Source of the DNA: Actinoplanes sp. L3-i22
Lineage (GTDB): Bacteria; Actinomycetota; Actinomycetes; Mycobacteriales; Micromonosporaceae
DNA length: 64,000 bases
Assembly (NCBI RefSeq): GCF_019704555.1
Contig: NZ_AP024745.1
Span: 3,046,501-3,110,500 of the forward strand
Direction: 5' to 3'
Part shown: positions 25,897-35,559 of the stretch, in pieces
Layout of the letters: the number at the start of each line of letters is the position of its first letter
How positions within the stretch are numbered: the stretch's first letter is position 1
The notes under the pieces: generated by a model
Seen by the model: the letters and a program-made list of their open reading frames with translations, nothing else
Told to the model about the DNA's origin: nothing
The model's database searches: none
Translations under genes and position numbers: made by a program

Positions 25897-26358
25897 GTGA
25901 CGAACGCCGCCATCAACGCTGTAGTGCAAGCCGGGATCGGGTACGAGGTATTCCGGCACGGGCCGGTGAACAGCGTCGCCGAGGCCGCCGCCGCGCAGGG
26001 CGTCGAGCTGCGGGATCTGGTGAAGACGCTGGTCGTCCGGCGTGGCCCCGACGACTACCTGTTCGTGCTGGTCCCGGGGGACCGGTCGATCTCGTGGCCG
26101 AAGTTGCGGGCGCTGCTCGGGGTGAACCGGCTGTCGATGCCGGACGCGTCGGCCGCGAAGGACGCCACCGGGTACGAGCGGGGCACCATCACCCCGTTCG
26201 GTTCGGCCACGGCCTGGCCGGTGATCGCCGACGAGACCACGAAGGGCCGCACGATCAGCCTGGGCTCCGGCGAGCGCGGGGTCGGCCTGCGGGTCGGCGC
26301 CGACGACGCGGTCACCGCCCTCAACGGCACCTACGCCGACGTCACCGACCTCGCATAA
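25897..26358 (+). CDS. YbaK/ProX-type aminoacyl-tRNA deacylase
   Basis: 153 aa, single YbaK/EbsC domain. These trans-editing enzymes hydrolyse mischarged tRNAs such as Cys- or Ala-tRNA(Pro). The conserved Lys in LRDLVKTLVVRRGPDDYLFVLVPGDRSIS, the ATGYERGTITPFG loop and the TISLGSGERGVGL strand are present. Cytoplasmic. GTG start with a leaderless promoter. The gene ends 136 bp from the convergent QorB-like gene; the gap holds a 15-bp tandem repeat. Confidence 0.9.
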   Translation: MTNAAINAVVQAGIGYEVFRHGPVNSVAEAAAAQGVELRDLVKTLVVRRGPDDYLFVLVPGDRSISWPKLRALLGVNRLSMPDASAAKDATGYERGTITPFGSATAWPVIADETTKGRTISLGSGERGVGLRVGADDAVTALNGTYADVTDLA

Positions 26359-26392
26359 AGCCGGCACCGCGGGAAAAGCGCCCACGCGGAGA

Positions 26393-26482
26393 GCCGGCCC
26401 GCGGAATGCCGGCCCGCGGAATGCCGGCCCGCGGAGAGCCGGCCCGCGGAGAGCCGGCCCGCGGGGAGCCGGCCTGCGGAAA
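26393..26482. repeat. 15-bp GC-rich tandem repeat, six copies
   Basis: Six consecutive units of GCCGGCCCGCGGAAT or close variants (AAT, AAT, AGA, AGA, GGA, AAA endings), between the 3' ends of convergent genes. Each unit contains GCCGGC and CCGCGG dyads, so the RNA of either strand would fold strongly; it may act as a two-way terminator. Confidence 0.9.
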
Positions 26483-26494
26483 GGCCGGGACCGG

Positions 26495-27358
26495 TCAGGC
26501 TTTGACGGCCTCGGCGACCGCGTCGGACAGCGGCGTGGTCGGGCGGCCGATCAGGTCGCGCAGGTCGGTGCCCGGGTTGTCGAGGGCGCCGTTCTCCCGG
26601 ATGTGCACGTCGGTGTCGGCGAGGATCGCGGCGAAGCCCTCCGGCACGCCCGCGCCGGACAGGATCTCGACGAGCTTCTCGGCGGGCACGTCGCTGTAGC
26701 CGATCGGGGCGCCGATCTGGGTGCCGACCTCGGCGGCCAGCTCGGCCATCGTGAACGGCTGGTCGCCGCCCAGCTCGTAGACCGCCTTCGGCCCCTCCAG
26801 GACGAGCACCGCGGCGGCCGCCTCGGCGTAGTCGGCCCGGGTCGCGGCGGCGATCCGTCCCTCGCCCGCGCTGCCCAGGAACGCTCCGGTCGCCCGTACC
26901 GTCGGCAGTTGGGCGGTGTAGTTCTCGAAATACCACCCGTTGCGCAGGAACGAGTGGGCCAGCCCGGACGCCGCGAGGATCGCCTCGGTCGCCTTGTGGT
27001 CGGCGGCGAGCAGCACCGGCGTGGTGTCGGCGCGCAGGATGCTGGTGTAGGCGACGAAGCCGACCCCGGCCGCCTTGGCCGCCTCGATCGCCGCGGTGTG
27101 CTGGTTCAGCCGGTTGCCCGGGTCGCTGGTCGAGATCAGCAGCAGCTTGTCGACGCCGGCGAACGCGCCGGCCAGGGTCTCCGGCCGGTCGAAGTCGGCC
27201 TCGCGCACCTGGACGCCGCGGGCCAGCAGGCCGGCCGCCTTCTCCGGGCTGCGCACCGCGGCGACGATCGAACCCGGCTCGACACCGCGGCTGATCAGGG
27301 CGTCCACGACGAGACGGCCGAGGTGACCGGTGGCGCCGGTGACTGCGATGGTGGTCAT
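26495..27358 (-). CDS. NAD(P)H:quinone oxidoreductase-like protein (QorB/NmrA family)
   Basis: 287 aa, atypical short-chain dehydrogenase fold. The N-terminal MTTIAVTGATGHLGRLVV is the NADP-binding glycine motif. The NGWYFENY segment, typical of the QorB group, is present near residue 138. ATG at 27358 is preferred because AAGGAG lies 7 nt upstream; 20 further in-frame codons upstream look untranslated. The HxlR regulator at 27495 is divergent, the same arrangement as ytfG(qorB)-ytfH in E. coli. It probably reduces quinones or related electrophiles in the cytoplasm under control of the neighbour. Confidence 0.9.
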   Translation of the reverse strand: MTTIAVTGATGHLGRLVVDALISRGVEPGSIVAAVRSPEKAAGLLARGVQVREADFDRPETLAGAFAGVDKLLLISTSDPGNRLNQHTAAIEAAKAAGVGFVAYTSILRADTTPVLLAADHKATEAILAASGLAHSFLRNGWYFENYTAQLPTVRATGAFLGSAGEGRIAAATRADYAEAAAAVLVLEGPKAVYELGGDQPFTMAELAAEVGTQIGAPIGYSDVPAEKLVEILSGAGVPEGFAAILADTDVHIRENGALDNPGTDLRDLIGRPTTPLSDAVAEAVKA

Positions 27359-27414
27359 GGCGAACTCCTTGGGACTGAACGACTGGTGATTCGGCAGGTG
27401 CTGCATCCGAGAAT

Positions 27415-27435
27415 GCACTAACTTTTAGAAAGTGC
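27415..27435. promoter_or_regulatory. HxlR-type operator between the divergent genes
   Basis: Nested inverted repeats: GCACT (27415-27419) with AGTGC (27431-27435), and ACTTT (27421-27425) with AAAGT (27429-27433). An AT-rich dyad in a GC-rich genome, centred between the two genes, fits HxlR-family sites. Confidence 0.6.
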
Positions 27436-27494
27436 CAACCCGTAGTGTGCGCCATCACCAAGGAAAGTGCGGCGGAACTGGGTATTCTCGATGC

Positions 27495-27875
27495 ATGAGT
27501 GATCCCGTCGACGACCTGATCCCCAGCGTCTTCGCCCGGGACTGCGCCTCCCGCGGGGTGATGGCGGACGTCACCGGCAAGTGGGGTGGCCTCGCCCTGG
27601 CCGCACTGCACGACGGCGCCTTCCGGTTCAACGCCCTGCGCCGCCGGGTCGACGGCGTGAGCGAGAAAATGCTGGCCCAGACCCTGCAGGCGCTCGAGCG
27701 CGACGGCCTGGTCCGGCGCGAGGTGCAGGCCACCATCCCGCCGCGGGTCGAATACAGTCTGACCCCGCTCGGCACCCGGGTGGCCGCCAAGCTGAAAGAG
27801 CTGATCGAGCTGCTCGAGAGTGAGATCGGTCCGATGCAGGCCGCACAGGAGGTTTACGACCGGGGGATGAGGTAG
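27495..27875 (+). CDS. HxlR-family transcriptional regulator
   Basis: 126 aa. Winged helix-turn-helix with family hallmarks CASRGVMADVTGKWGGLALAAL, FRFNALRRRVDGVSEKMLAQTLQALERDGLV and VEYSLTPLG. The second Cys-containing position typical of redox-sensing members is not obvious; one Cys is present at residue 17. ATG at 27495; TATTCT (27483-27488) ends 6 nt before it, so it is probably leaderless. It likely controls the divergent quinone-reductase gene and itself through the dyad at 27415-27435. Confidence 0.92.
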   Translation: MSDPVDDLIPSVFARDCASRGVMADVTGKWGGLALAALHDGAFRFNALRRRVDGVSEKMLAQTLQALERDGLVRREVQATIPPRVEYSLTPLGTRVAAKLKELIELLESEIGPMQAAQEVYDRGMR

Positions 27876-27885
27876 GTTTTCCGGC

Positions 27886-28230
27886 GTGAGCGCGTCGATT
27901 CAGCCCGATGTCCCGCCGTCCGGCACCGGTTGTGTGGAGTGCCTGGAGTCCGATGGGTGGTGGGTCCACCTGCGTCGTTGTGCGCAGTGCGGGCACATCG
28001 GCTGTTGTGACACGTCGCCGTCGCAGCACGCGACCGCGCACTTCCGGGAGACCGGCCACCCGGTGATCCAGTCGTTCGAGCCCGGTGAGGACTGGTTCTG
28101 GAACTTCGAGACCGAAGAGGGTTTCGACGGTCCGGAGCTGACCCCGGCCCGCAGCCGCCCCGAGGACCAGCCGACGCCCGGCCCGGCCGGCGCGGTCCCG
28201 GACGACTGGCGTTTCAAGATCCACCGGTAG
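27886..28230 (+). CDS. UBP-type zinc-finger protein
   Basis: 114 aa. A ZnF-UBP domain fills the N-terminal two thirds: metal ligands are seen in CVECLESDGWWVHLRRCAQCGHIGCCDTSPSQHATAHFRETGH, in the usual C-x2-C ... C-x2-C ... H-x3-H-x6-H order. In eukaryotes this fold binds the C-terminus of ubiquitin; in actinobacteria the partner is unknown. TAGGTT (27873-27878) lies 7 nt before the GTG start, so the gene can be transcribed leaderless despite lying 10 bp after the HxlR gene. Confidence 0.88.
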   Translation: MSASIQPDVPPSGTGCVECLESDGWWVHLRRCAQCGHIGCCDTSPSQHATAHFRETGHPVIQSFEPGEDWFWNFETEEGFDGPELTPARSRPEDQPTPGPAGAVPDDWRFKIHR

Positions 28231-28245
28231 CCCGGTAAGGGAAGC

Positions 28246-28280
28246 CCGGTTGCGGCGGCTGATAAGGCGGCTGCAACCGG
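28246..28280 (+). other. Stem-loop upstream of the chemoreceptor gene
   Basis: CCGGTTGC (28246-28253) pairs with GCAACCGG (28273-28280) around a 19-nt loop containing GGCGGCT twice. It lies after the zinc-finger stop and about 100 bp before the chemoreceptor start; terminator or leader structure cannot be told apart. Confidence 0.35.
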
Positions 28281-28377
28281 AAGGAAAACTAGTAAAAGGT
28301 ACGAACCCTCTTCGTCTCCCTCAGGTGATCCGGCACACGGTCGAAAGTGTGTGCAGTCGGACAACCATGGGGGGAAG

Positions 28378-29937
28378 ATGCTCGGCCTCGAGAACATCGG
28401 CACAGCCAAACGGCTGGGCATCATCGTCGTCACCGGCGCCATCGCGCTCGGCGGCATGGGCGCGGTCGCGCTGATCGGCCAGGACCGCGTCGCGGATCAG
28501 GCGCAGCGGGTCAGCCAGCTGCAGTGCGGCCAGGCCGCCCTCAACCACCTGAACAACCGGCAGAGCGAGCTGAAGGTCGACGCCTTCCGGTCCGCGCTGG
28601 GCCAGGACATGACCGGGGACGCCGCCGACGACGTGCAGTCGTCGGTCGACGCCTCCGCGGCGGTCTTCGACTGCGGGCTGTCCACCGCGATCACCGACCA
28701 GTTCAAGAGCTACTCCGGCGACTTCGACACGTTCAACTCGTTCATCATCGACTTCGTCGCGGCCGCCACGAAGGACCCCAAGTCGGTGCTGGGCCGGATC
28801 GGCGAGATCCCGGAGATGAACAACAAGACCGACGACGAGCTGGACGCGCTCACCGAGATCGTCGAGGGCCAGGTCGCGGCGCAGAGGACCGCGATGGAGA
28901 AGACCATCAAGTCGACCCGCTACACCGCGATCGCGGTGGCGCTGGCCGGTCTGGCGCTGCTGATCGGCATGGCGATCCCGATGGTCCGCTCGATCTTAGG
29001 TCCGATCCGCCGGATCGGCACGGTGATCGACGCGCTGGACCACGGGGACCTGACCGTGCGCAGCAGCATCATCAGCCGCGACGAGCTGGGCACGATGGCC
29101 CAGAGCCTGGACCGGACCCTGGACAAGCTGCGCGAGTCGATGATCATCATCGCCAAGGACTCGGATGCCCTGGCCACCGCGTCCACCGAGCTGGCCGCGG
29201 TCTCCGGCGAGATCGCCGCCGCGGTCGACAACACCGACCGGCAGAGCTCCTCGGCGGCGGTCGAGGCCGACGAGATCTCCCGCAACGTGCAGAGCGTCGC
29301 GGCCGGCTCCGAGGAGATGGGCCTGTCGATCCGGGAGATCTCCCGCAACGCCGCCGAAGCCGCTCAGGTGGCCTCGATCGCGGTCTCCGAGGCGGCCAGC
29401 GCCACCGAGACGATCCGCAAGCTCGGCGAGTCGTCCGCCGAGATCGGCAACGTGATCAAGCTGATCACCAGCATCGCCGAGCAGACCAACCTGCTCGCCC
29501 TGAACGCCACCATCGAGGCCGCTCGCGCCGGCGACGCCGGCAAGGGCTTCGCCGTGGTCGCCAGCGAGGTCAAGGACCTGGCCCAGGAGACCGCCCGGGC
29601 CACCGAGGACATCGGCGCCCGGGTCACCGCGATCCAGCAGGACACCGGCGGCGCGGTCGACGTCATCAACCGCATCTCCGAGGTCATCGCGCAGATCAAC
29701 GACTTCCAGACGACGATCGCCTCGGCGGTCGAGGAGCAGACCGCCACGACCGGCGAGATGAGCCGCAGCATCGGTGAGGTGGCGGCCGGCTCGAACCGGA
29801 TCGCCGCGAACATCAACGACGTCTCGAACGCCAGCGGGGCCACGGTCAGCGGGATCAACCAGACCCGCGAGGCCAGCGAGGAGGTCTCCCGGACCGCCGA
29901 GGAGCTGCGGGTCCTGGTCGGCGCGTTCAAGTTCTGA
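28378..29937 (+). CDS. Methyl-accepting chemotaxis protein
   Basis: 519 aa. First membrane span near residues 10-35, a short extracytoplasmic sensor of about 140 residues, second span near residues 180-205, a HAMP domain, then a long coiled-coil signalling domain. The hairpin tip that binds CheA/CheW is intact: IAEQTNLLALNATIEAARAG followed by KGFAVVASEVKDLA. The ATG at 28378 directly follows GGGGGAAG; an in-frame GTG 27 nt upstream has no ribosome site. The sensor has two cysteines (QCGQAAL and FDCGL) that could form a disulfide. A strong terminator follows, so it is monocistronic; a diguanylate cyclase comes next. No other che genes are in the window. Confidence 0.95.
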   Translation: MLGLENIGTAKRLGIIVVTGAIALGGMGAVALIGQDRVADQAQRVSQLQCGQAALNHLNNRQSELKVDAFRSALGQDMTGDAADDVQSSVDASAAVFDCGLSTAITDQFKSYSGDFDTFNSFIIDFVAAATKDPKSVLGRIGEIPEMNNKTDDELDALTEIVEGQVAAQRTAMEKTIKSTRYTAIAVALAGLALLIGMAIPMVRSILGPIRRIGTVIDALDHGDLTVRSSIISRDELGTMAQSLDRTLDKLRESMIIIAKDSDALATASTELAAVSGEIAAAVDNTDRQSSSAAVEADEISRNVQSVAAGSEEMGLSIREISRNAAEAAQVASIAVSEAASATETIRKLGESSAEIGNVIKLITSIAEQTNLLALNATIEAARAGDAGKGFAVVASEVKDLAQETARATEDIGARVTAIQQDTGGAVDVINRISEVIAQINDFQTTIASAVEEQTATTGEMSRSIGEVAAGSNRIAANINDVSNASGATVSGINQTREASEEVSRTAEELRVLVGAFKF

Positions 29938-29977
29938 GTCAAGTTCAAGTTCAATTTCTGATCCGTACGTCTCAGCA

Positions 29978-30004
29978 GGGCCGGTCGCCGAGCGCGACCG
30001 GCCC
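29978..30004 (+). terminator. Terminator after the chemoreceptor gene
   Basis: Perfect 11-bp stem GGGCCGGTCGC / GCGACCGGCCC with a 5-nt loop, followed by TTCGCTC. Confidence 0.8.
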
Positions 30005-30042
30005 TTCGCTCATGTCCCGGCGCGGACTGCCGATGGAGAGGC

Positions 30043-31095
30043 ATGCACCCGGAGACCGTCCAGCAGGAGGCGGCGGCGCTCGACGACACGCTGCTTTCCC
30101 GGCGCCGGGCGGTCGAGACCGCCGCCCTCGTGTCGCGGTCCGTCGGGGTGCTGTGCTGCCTGCTCTACGGCTTCGGCGCGGGCGGGCTCGGCCCGGTCCG
30201 GGTGGAACCGGCGCTGGCCGGTGCCTGCTTCGGCGCCGCGGCGCTGATGGCCGTGTCGAACGTGCTGTCGATCATCGGCTTCCGGCGGCCCGGCTCGCGC
30301 TGGTACTCCCGGCTCAGCTCGCTCGAGGTGCTGCTGGACACGCTGTCCATCGTGATCTTCGTGTACTTCAGCCAGCAGCACACCGACCAGGTCACCTGGC
30401 CGGTGCTGAGCCTGCCGATCGCGATCGCGGCCATCCGGCACCAGCTGCCCGGCGCGCTGGCGGTCTTCGCGATCACCTCGGTGGCCCTGCTCGGTATGCC
30501 GCTGCGGGGTGGCGAGGGGATCGGCGCGGTCGGTCTGAACCTGATGATCGCGGTGATCACCGGCGCCCAGTCCAGCGCGTTCCAGCGCCAGCTCAGCACG
30601 CTCCAGCAGGTCCGGCGCGAGCTGCAGCACCAGGCGTCGCACGACAACCTCACCGGCCTGCCGAACCGGGCCCAGCTCGCCGAGCGCGCCGAGCGGTGGA
30701 CCGGTCGCCGGCTCGCCGTGCTGCTGCTCGACCTGAACGGGTTCAAGCAGGTCAACGACACGTACGGGCACGCGGCCGGGGACGAGCTGCTGTACCGGGT
30801 GTCGCAGCGGATCAGCGCCACCCTCTGCCCCGGGGAGATCGCCGGGCGGCTCGGCGGCGACGAATTCGTGCTGCTGCTGCCGGACGCCGGCCCGGACGCG
30901 GCGGCGCGGACCGGTGAGCGGATCCGCGAGACGATCCGGCAACCGGTCGCGATCGGTGACGGCCGGGAGGTGACCGTCGGGGTCAGCATCGGGGTCGCGG
31001 TCCGCCCGGCCGGTGGCCTGGCCGACCTGGACGCGCTGACCGCGGAGGCCGACGCGGCCATGTACCGGGAGAAACACGCCGGGCGGGCGGCATGA
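30043..31095 (+). CDS. Membrane-bound diguanylate cyclase (GGDEF)
   Basis: 350 aa. Five to six membrane spans fill residues 30-175, then a short coiled coil, then a GGDEF domain. The catalytic signature RLGGDEFVLLLP is intact near residue 270, preceded by LDLNGFKQVNDTYGHAAGDELL, so the enzyme should make cyclic di-GMP from GTP. The product-inhibition (I-site) RxxD motif is absent: the aligned positions read CPGE. There is no EAL domain. GGAGAGGC precedes the ATG. It follows a chemoreceptor but is separated from it by a terminator. Confidence 0.93.
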   Translation: MHPETVQQEAAALDDTLLSRRRAVETAALVSRSVGVLCCLLYGFGAGGLGPVRVEPALAGACFGAAALMAVSNVLSIIGFRRPGSRWYSRLSSLEVLLDTLSIVIFVYFSQQHTDQVTWPVLSLPIAIAAIRHQLPGALAVFAITSVALLGMPLRGGEGIGAVGLNLMIAVITGAQSSAFQRQLSTLQQVRRELQHQASHDNLTGLPNRAQLAERAERWTGRRLAVLLLDLNGFKQVNDTYGHAAGDELLYRVSQRISATLCPGEIAGRLGGDEFVLLLPDAGPDAAARTGERIRETIRQPVAIGDGREVTVGVSIGVAVRPAGGLADLDALTAEADAAMYREKHAGRAA

Positions 31096-31172
31096 TGCAC
31101 CATCTGACGTTCCGGGACCGGGGCGTGCCGTTCTCCCGGCGCGCGCGTTGAGACCCGGTACCCCTTGAGACG

Positions 31173-31214
31173 CCGCCCAGCCGGGTCGGTCCGGCAAACG
31201 GCCCGGCTGGGCGG
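31173..31214. terminator. Bidirectional terminator
   Basis: Perfect 13-bp stem CCGCCCAGCCGGG / CCCGGCTGGGCGG, 16-nt loop, between the convergent genes ending at 31095 and 31227. Confidence 0.82.
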
Positions 31215-31226
31215 TCCCAGGAAAAT

Positions 31227-32309
31227 TCAGGACCAGCCGGCGAGAACCTCCGCGACGGTCGCGGCCCGGCTGGGCTCGGGGACGCTTGCCGGCGTACGGC
31301 CGAATCGCGGCGCCGGGGCAGGCTGAAGCCGCCCGCCCACCTCGACGAAAGCGGACCGCGCGCGATTGTGCGGGTGGTCCGGCGCCTCGACCGGCGAGAG
31401 CACCGGGCTCACGCAGGCGTCCAGCCCGGCGAAGACGTCCGCCCACTCGTCCCGGGTCCGTTCGGCGAACCGCTCGGTGAAGACCCGCCGCAGCTCCGGC
31501 CACCCCTCGTGGTCGAACTGGGCCGGCAGCTCCGGGTCGTCGTCCAGCCCGAGCCCCTTGAGCAGCGCCGCGTAGAACTGCGGTTCGAGCGCGCCGACCG
31601 CGAGGTAGCCGCCGTCCAGCGCCCGGTACGTGTCGTAGAACGGCGCCCCGCCGTCGAGCAGGTTCTCCCCGCGCCCGCCCGGCCACAGCCCGGACCCGAT
31701 CATGCCGTGCAGGAACGTGGTGAGCAGCGCGGACCCGTCCACCATCGCCGCGTCGACGACCTGCCCGCGCCCGGACCGGGCCCGTTCCAGCAGCGCGGCG
31801 AGCACTCCGACGGCGAGCAGCATGCCGCCCCCGGCGAAGTCGGCGAGCAGGTTGATCGGCGCGTGCGGACGTTCGCCCGGGCGGCCCAGGGGCTCCAGGG
31901 CGCCGGCGATCGCCAGGTAGTCGATGTCGTGGCCGGCGGCCGGGGCGAGTGGACCGTCCTGCCCCCAACCGGTCATCCGCCCGTACACCAGGCCGGGGTT
32001 GATCTTCTCGCAGGTCTCCGGGCCGAAGCCGAGACGTTCGGCGACGCCCGGGCGGTAGCCCTCGACCAGCACGTCCGCCTTCTCGATCAAGGAGAGCAGA
32101 CCGGTCAGTCCGTCCGGCGACTTGAGGTCGAGGGTGACCGTGCGGCGGCCGCGCTGCAGCGGACCGGACTGCGGAACGAGCGGTCCGGTCCCGCCCGGGC
32201 GCTCGACCAGGACGACGTCGGCGCCCAGGTCGGCGAGGACCATGCAGCCGAACGGGCCGGGGGCGAGCCCGGCCAGCTCGACGACCTTGATGCCGCTGAG
32301 CGCGCTCAT
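31227..32309 (-). CDS. Alpha-methylacyl-CoA racemase / CaiB-BaiF family CoA enzyme
   Basis: 360 aa. Interconverts (R)- and (S)-2-methylacyl-CoAs so that branched fatty acids can enter beta-oxidation. His127 in [13 protein letters not shown] and Asp157 in [11 protein letters not shown] match the catalytic His126/Asp156 pair of the Mycobacterium tuberculosis racemase MCR, which favours racemase over CoA-transferase. It is the last gene of a four-gene fatty-acid operon; its ATG overlaps the stop of the FadJ-like gene by 4 bp. Confidence 0.88.
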   Translation of the reverse strand: MSALSGIKVVELAGLAPGPFGCMVLADLGADVVLVERPGGTGPLVPQSGPLQRGRRTVTLDLKSPDGLTGLLSLIEKADVLVEGYRPGVAERLGFGPETCEKINPGLVYGRMTGWGQDGPLAPAAGHDIDYLAIAGALEPLGRPGERPHAPINLLADFAGGGMLLAVGVLAALLERARSGRGQVVDAAMVDGSALLTTFLHGMIGSGLWPGGRGENLLDGGAPFYDTYRALDGGYLAVGALEPQFYAALLKGLGLDDDPELPAQFDHEGWPELRRVFTERFAERTRDEWADVFAGLDACVSPVLSPVEAPDHPHNRARSAFVEVGGRLQPAPAPRFGRTPASVPEPSRAATVAEVLAGWS

Positions 32310-34336
32310 GCCGGGGCGAACCTCTCGCCGTAGCGTGCCGCGAGCTCGGTCGCGCGGCCCTTGAAGTCGGGGTGCTGCTCGACGTAGCGGATGACGCCGC
32401 CGGTCCAGGCCGGGAAGCCGATGCCGAGGATCGAGCCGATGTTGCCGTCCGCGTCGGTGCGCAGCACGCCCTCGGCCCGGCAGCGCAGCGCGTCCAGGGC
32501 CTCGCTGAACAGCAGCCGTTCCTGCAGGTCGGCGAAGGGCACCGCGCGACCCTCGTCGGTGGCGAGGTCGGCGAGCGCGGTCCAGAGCCGGCCGCGCCGG
32601 CCGTTCTCGTACGCGTAGAAGCCCTTCCCGGACGACCGCCCGGCCCGGTCGTGGTTCTCCAGCATGTCCTGCACCAGCGCGTGCGCCTTGTCGTGCCCGA
32701 CCGCCACGCCGGCCTTCTGGTACGCGAGATGGATCTTGCGCATCAGCGTCAGCGTCACCTCGTCGGCCAGCGCCAGCGGCCCGGTCGGATAGCCGGCCTG
32801 CAGCGCCGCCTGCTCGACCGACGCGGCCGGCACCCCCTCGGCGACCATCCCGATCGCCTCGTTGATGAACTGGCCGATCACCCGGCTGGTGAAGAAGCCG
32901 CGCCCGTCGTTGACCACGATCGGCGTCTTGCCGATCCGGCGGCCCAGGTCGAACGCGCGGGCGATGGCGGCGTCACTGGTCCGCTCGCCGACCACGATCT
33001 CCAGCAGCGGCATCTTGCCGACCGGGGAGAAGAAGTGCATCCCGATGAAGTCGGCCGGCCGGGACACCCCCTCGGCCAGGCCGGTGATCGGCAGCGTGGA
33101 CGTGTTCGAGGCGAGCAGCGCGCCCGGCGCGAGCACCGGCTCGACCTCGGCGAACACCTGGTGCTTGAGCTTCGGGTCCTCGAAGACCGCCTCGATCACC
33201 ACGTCGCAGCCGCGCAGGTCCTCGACGTCCGCGGTCGGCGTGATCCGGGCCAGCACGGCCGGGTCGCCCTCGGCGACCGCCCGGGCCGCGGCCTCGGCCG
33301 AGACGTCCTTGACCACGACCTCCAGGCCGGCGCGGGCGCAGGCGTACGCGATCCCGGCGCCCATCATCCCGGCGCCCAGCACCGCGACCTTGGTGGCCGG
33401 TGCGACCTCGGCGGCCGGCCGGGCCGCGCCGCCGTTCACCGCGCGCATGTCGAAGAAGAACGCGCCGATCATGTTCTTCGCGATCCGGCCGGTGAGCAGC
33501 GTGATCAGCCGCCGGGTCTCGATCGTGAACGCGGTCTCGAGGTCGACCTGCGCGCCCTCGACCGCGGTCGCCAGGATCGCCTCGGGCGCCGGCATCCGGT
33601 TGCCCTTGAGCTGCTTGCGCAGCGTGGCCGGGAACGCCGGCAGCTGCACGGCGAGCTTCGGGGTGGCCGGGGTGCCGCCGGGCATCCGGTAGCCGGGCCG
33701 GTCCCAGGGCTGGGCCGCGTCCGGGTTCGCCGCGATCCACTCCCGGGCCTTGGTGATCAGCTCCGCCGGCGTCGCGACGACCTCGTCGACCATCCCGGCG
33801 TCGCGGGCCGCGGCCGGCTTGAGGCGCTTGCCGGTGAGCAGCCAGACGGTCAGGGCCGGGGCGAGACCCAGCATCCGTACGGTCCGGGTCACGCCCCCGG
33901 CGCCGGGCAGCAGACCCAGCGTGACCTCGGGGAAGCCGAGCCGGGTGCCCGGGGCGTCCAGGGCGATCCGGTGGTGGCAGGCGAGCGCGATCTCGAACCC
34001 GCCGCCGAGGGCCGCGCCGTTGATCGCGGCGACGACCGGGCGGCCGTACGTCTCCAGCCGGCGCAGGTCCCGCTTGATCGTGCCGAGCAGCTCGAACAGC
34101 GCGGGCGCGTCCTCCGGGCGGGCCCGGCTCATCATCGGCAGGTCGCCGCCGGCGAAGAACGTGCTCTTCGCGGAGGCCACGATCACGCCGGTGACCTGGT
34201 CCTTCTCCGCCTCCAGACGGTCGAGGGCGGCGGTCATCGCGGCCACGTAGGTGGCATTCATCGTGTTCGCCGATTGGTCCGGGTCGTTCATCGTCAGCGT
34301 GACGACGCCGCCGGCGTCCTTCTCATACGTGATCAC
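32306..34336 (-). CDS. FadJ/FadB-like enoyl-CoA hydratase / 3-hydroxyacyl-CoA dehydrogenase
   Basis: 676 aa fusion for two steps of beta-oxidation. The N-terminal crotonase domain (about residues 1-190) shows the oxyanion stretch [11 protein letters not shown] and [14 protein letters not shown]...[15 protein letters not shown] with the catalytic glutamates. The dehydrogenase part begins at [22 protein letters not shown] (about residue 310) and continues with the catalytic His in [19 protein letters not shown]. The GTG at 34336 is used as start because it overlaps the thiolase stop (GTGA); upstream in-frame codons lie within the thiolase gene. Its partner in the complex is the thiolase encoded just before it. 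Confidence 0.93.
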   Translation of the reverse strand: MITYEKDAGGVVTLTMNDPDQSANTMNATYVAAMTAALDRLEAEKDQVTGVIVASAKSTFFAGGDLPMMSRARPEDAPALFELLGTIKRDLRRLETYGRPVVAAINGAALGGGFEIALACHHRIALDAPGTRLGFPEVTLGLLPGAGGVTRTVRMLGLAPALTVWLLTGKRLKPAAARDAGMVDEVVATPAELITKAREWIAANPDAAQPWDRPGYRMPGGTPATPKLAVQLPAFPATLRKQLKGNRMPAPEAILATAVEGAQVDLETAFTIETRRLITLLTGRIAKNMIGAFFFDMRAVNGGAARPAAEVAPATKVAVLGAGMMGAGIAYACARAGLEVVVKDVSAEAAARAVAEGDPAVLARITPTADVEDLRGCDVVIEAVFEDPKLKHQVFAEVEPVLAPGALLASNTSTLPITGLAEGVSRPADFIGMHFFSPVGKMPLLEIVVGERTSDAAIARAFDLGRRIGKTPIVVNDGRGFFTSRVIGQFINEAIGMVAEGVPAASVEQAALQAGYPTGPLALADEVTLTLMRKIHLAYQKAGVAVGHDKAHALVQDMLENHDRAGRSSGKGFYAYENGRRGRLWTALADLATDEGRAVPFADLQERLLFSEALDALRCRAEGVLRTDADGNIGSILGIGFPAWTGGVIRYVEQHPDFKGRATELAARYGERFAPA

Positions 34337-35559
34337 GCGAAGTCTCCAACCCGCTCGATGACCGTCGCGACGCCCATGCCGCCGCCGATGCACAGGGTGA
34401 CCACGGCGCGGTGCAGGTCACGGCGTTCCAGTTCGTCGACCACGGTGCCGACCAGCATCGCTCCCGTTGCGCCGAGGGGGTGGCCGAGGGCGATCGCGCC
34501 GCCGTTGACGTTCACGTTCTCCGGGTCGAGGCCGAGATCGCGGATGTACTTGAGGACGACTGCGGCGAATGCTTCGTTGATCTCGAAAAGGTCAATGTCC
34601 GAAATTTTGAGATTTGCCACCTCAAGTGCTTTTAAAGTCGCCGGCGTGGGACCGGTCAGCATCAGGGTGGGATCCGCGCCGCTGACTGCGGCCCCGACAA
34701 TTCGGGCGCGCGGCTGGAGCCCCATCTGCTGCCCGATTTGCGAAGAGCCGATCACGACGAGGGCCGCGCCGTCCACGATCCCGGACGAGTTCCCGGCGTG
34801 GTGGACGTGGTTGATCTCCTCCAGCCAGTGGTACTTCTGCAGCGCCACCGCGTCGAAGCCGGCCTGCTCGCCGATCGTCGCGAAGGACGCCTTCAGCTTG
34901 CCCAGCCCGGCCCGGGTGGTGTCCGGCCGCGGATGCTCGTCCACGGCGAGGACGTCGAGGCCGCTCGGGTCGCGGACCGGCACGATCGACCGCTGGAATG
35001 CGCCGCCGGCGATCGCCTTCGCGGCCCGCTCCTGGGACCGGATCGCGTACCCGTCGACGTCGTCGCGGCTGAAGCCCTCGATCGTCGCGATCAGGTCGGC
35101 GCTCACCCCCTGCGGCACGAAACTGGTGGCCAGCGCGGTCTCCGGGTCGAGGAACCAGGCCCCGCCGTCCGACCCCATCGGGTTGCGCGACATCGACTCG
35201 ACCCCGCCGGCCAGGATCAGATGCTCCCAGCCGGACCGGATCCGCGACGCCGCCTGATTGACCGCTTCAAGACCAGAAGCACAAAACCGATTGAGCTGTA
35301 CGCCGGCGACCGTGTCCGGGAGCCCGGCGGCCAGTGCCGCCGAGCGGGCCAGGTCGCCGCCCTGCTCGCCGATCGGCGTGACGATGCCGAGCACCACGTC
35401 CTCGATCTCGGACGCCTTCAGCTGGGGGTTGCGCTGTTGCACAGCGTCGATCAGGCCGGTGACCAGCGTGATCGGCTTCGTGCCGTGCAGGGCGCCGTTG
35501 TCCTTGCCGCGCCCGCGCGGGGTGCGTACCGCGTCGTAGATGTAGGCCTCAGAGGGCAC
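34333..35559 (-). CDS. Acetyl-CoA C-acyltransferase (thiolase)
   Basis: 408 aa. Cleaves 3-ketoacyl-CoA to acetyl-CoA and a shortened acyl-CoA. The acyl-accepting Cys93 lies in [18 protein letters not shown], the His loop in [17 protein letters not shown], and the C-terminal Cys in [10 protein letters not shown]. The GTG start lies 11 bp inside the end of the acyl-CoA dehydrogenase gene. Together with the FadJ-like protein it should form the trifunctional beta-oxidation complex. Confidence 0.95.
   Translation of the reverse strand: MPSEAYIYDAVRTPRGRGKDNGALHGTKPITLVTGLIDAVQQRNPQLKASEIEDVVLGIVTPIGEQGGDLARSAALAAGLPDTVAGVQLNRFCASGLEAVNQAASRIRSGWEHLILAGGVESMSRNPMGSDGGAWFLDPETALATSFVPQGVSADLIATIEGFSRDDVDGYAIRSQERAAKAIAGGAFQRSIVPVRDPSGLDVLAVDEHPRPDTTRAGLGKLKASFATIGEQAGFDAVALQKYHWLEEINHVHHAGNSSGIVDGAALVVIGSSQIGQQMGLQPRARIVGAAVSGADPTLMLTGPTPATLKALEVANLKISDIDLFEINEAFAAVVLKYIRDLGLDPENVNVNGGAIALGHPLGATGAMLVGTVVDELERRDLHRAVVTLCIGGGMGVATVIERVGDFA

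Noticed and set aside
26331..26494. Pentapeptide-repeat tail extending the QorB-like protein
   Set aside because: The pentapeptides come from the 15-bp intergenic repeat in a frame that does not match the reductase; that gene stops at 26495.
28231..28377. Cyclic-di-GMP riboswitch before the chemoreceptor gene
   Set aside because: A stem-loop exists, but the GEMM-type conserved core is absent.
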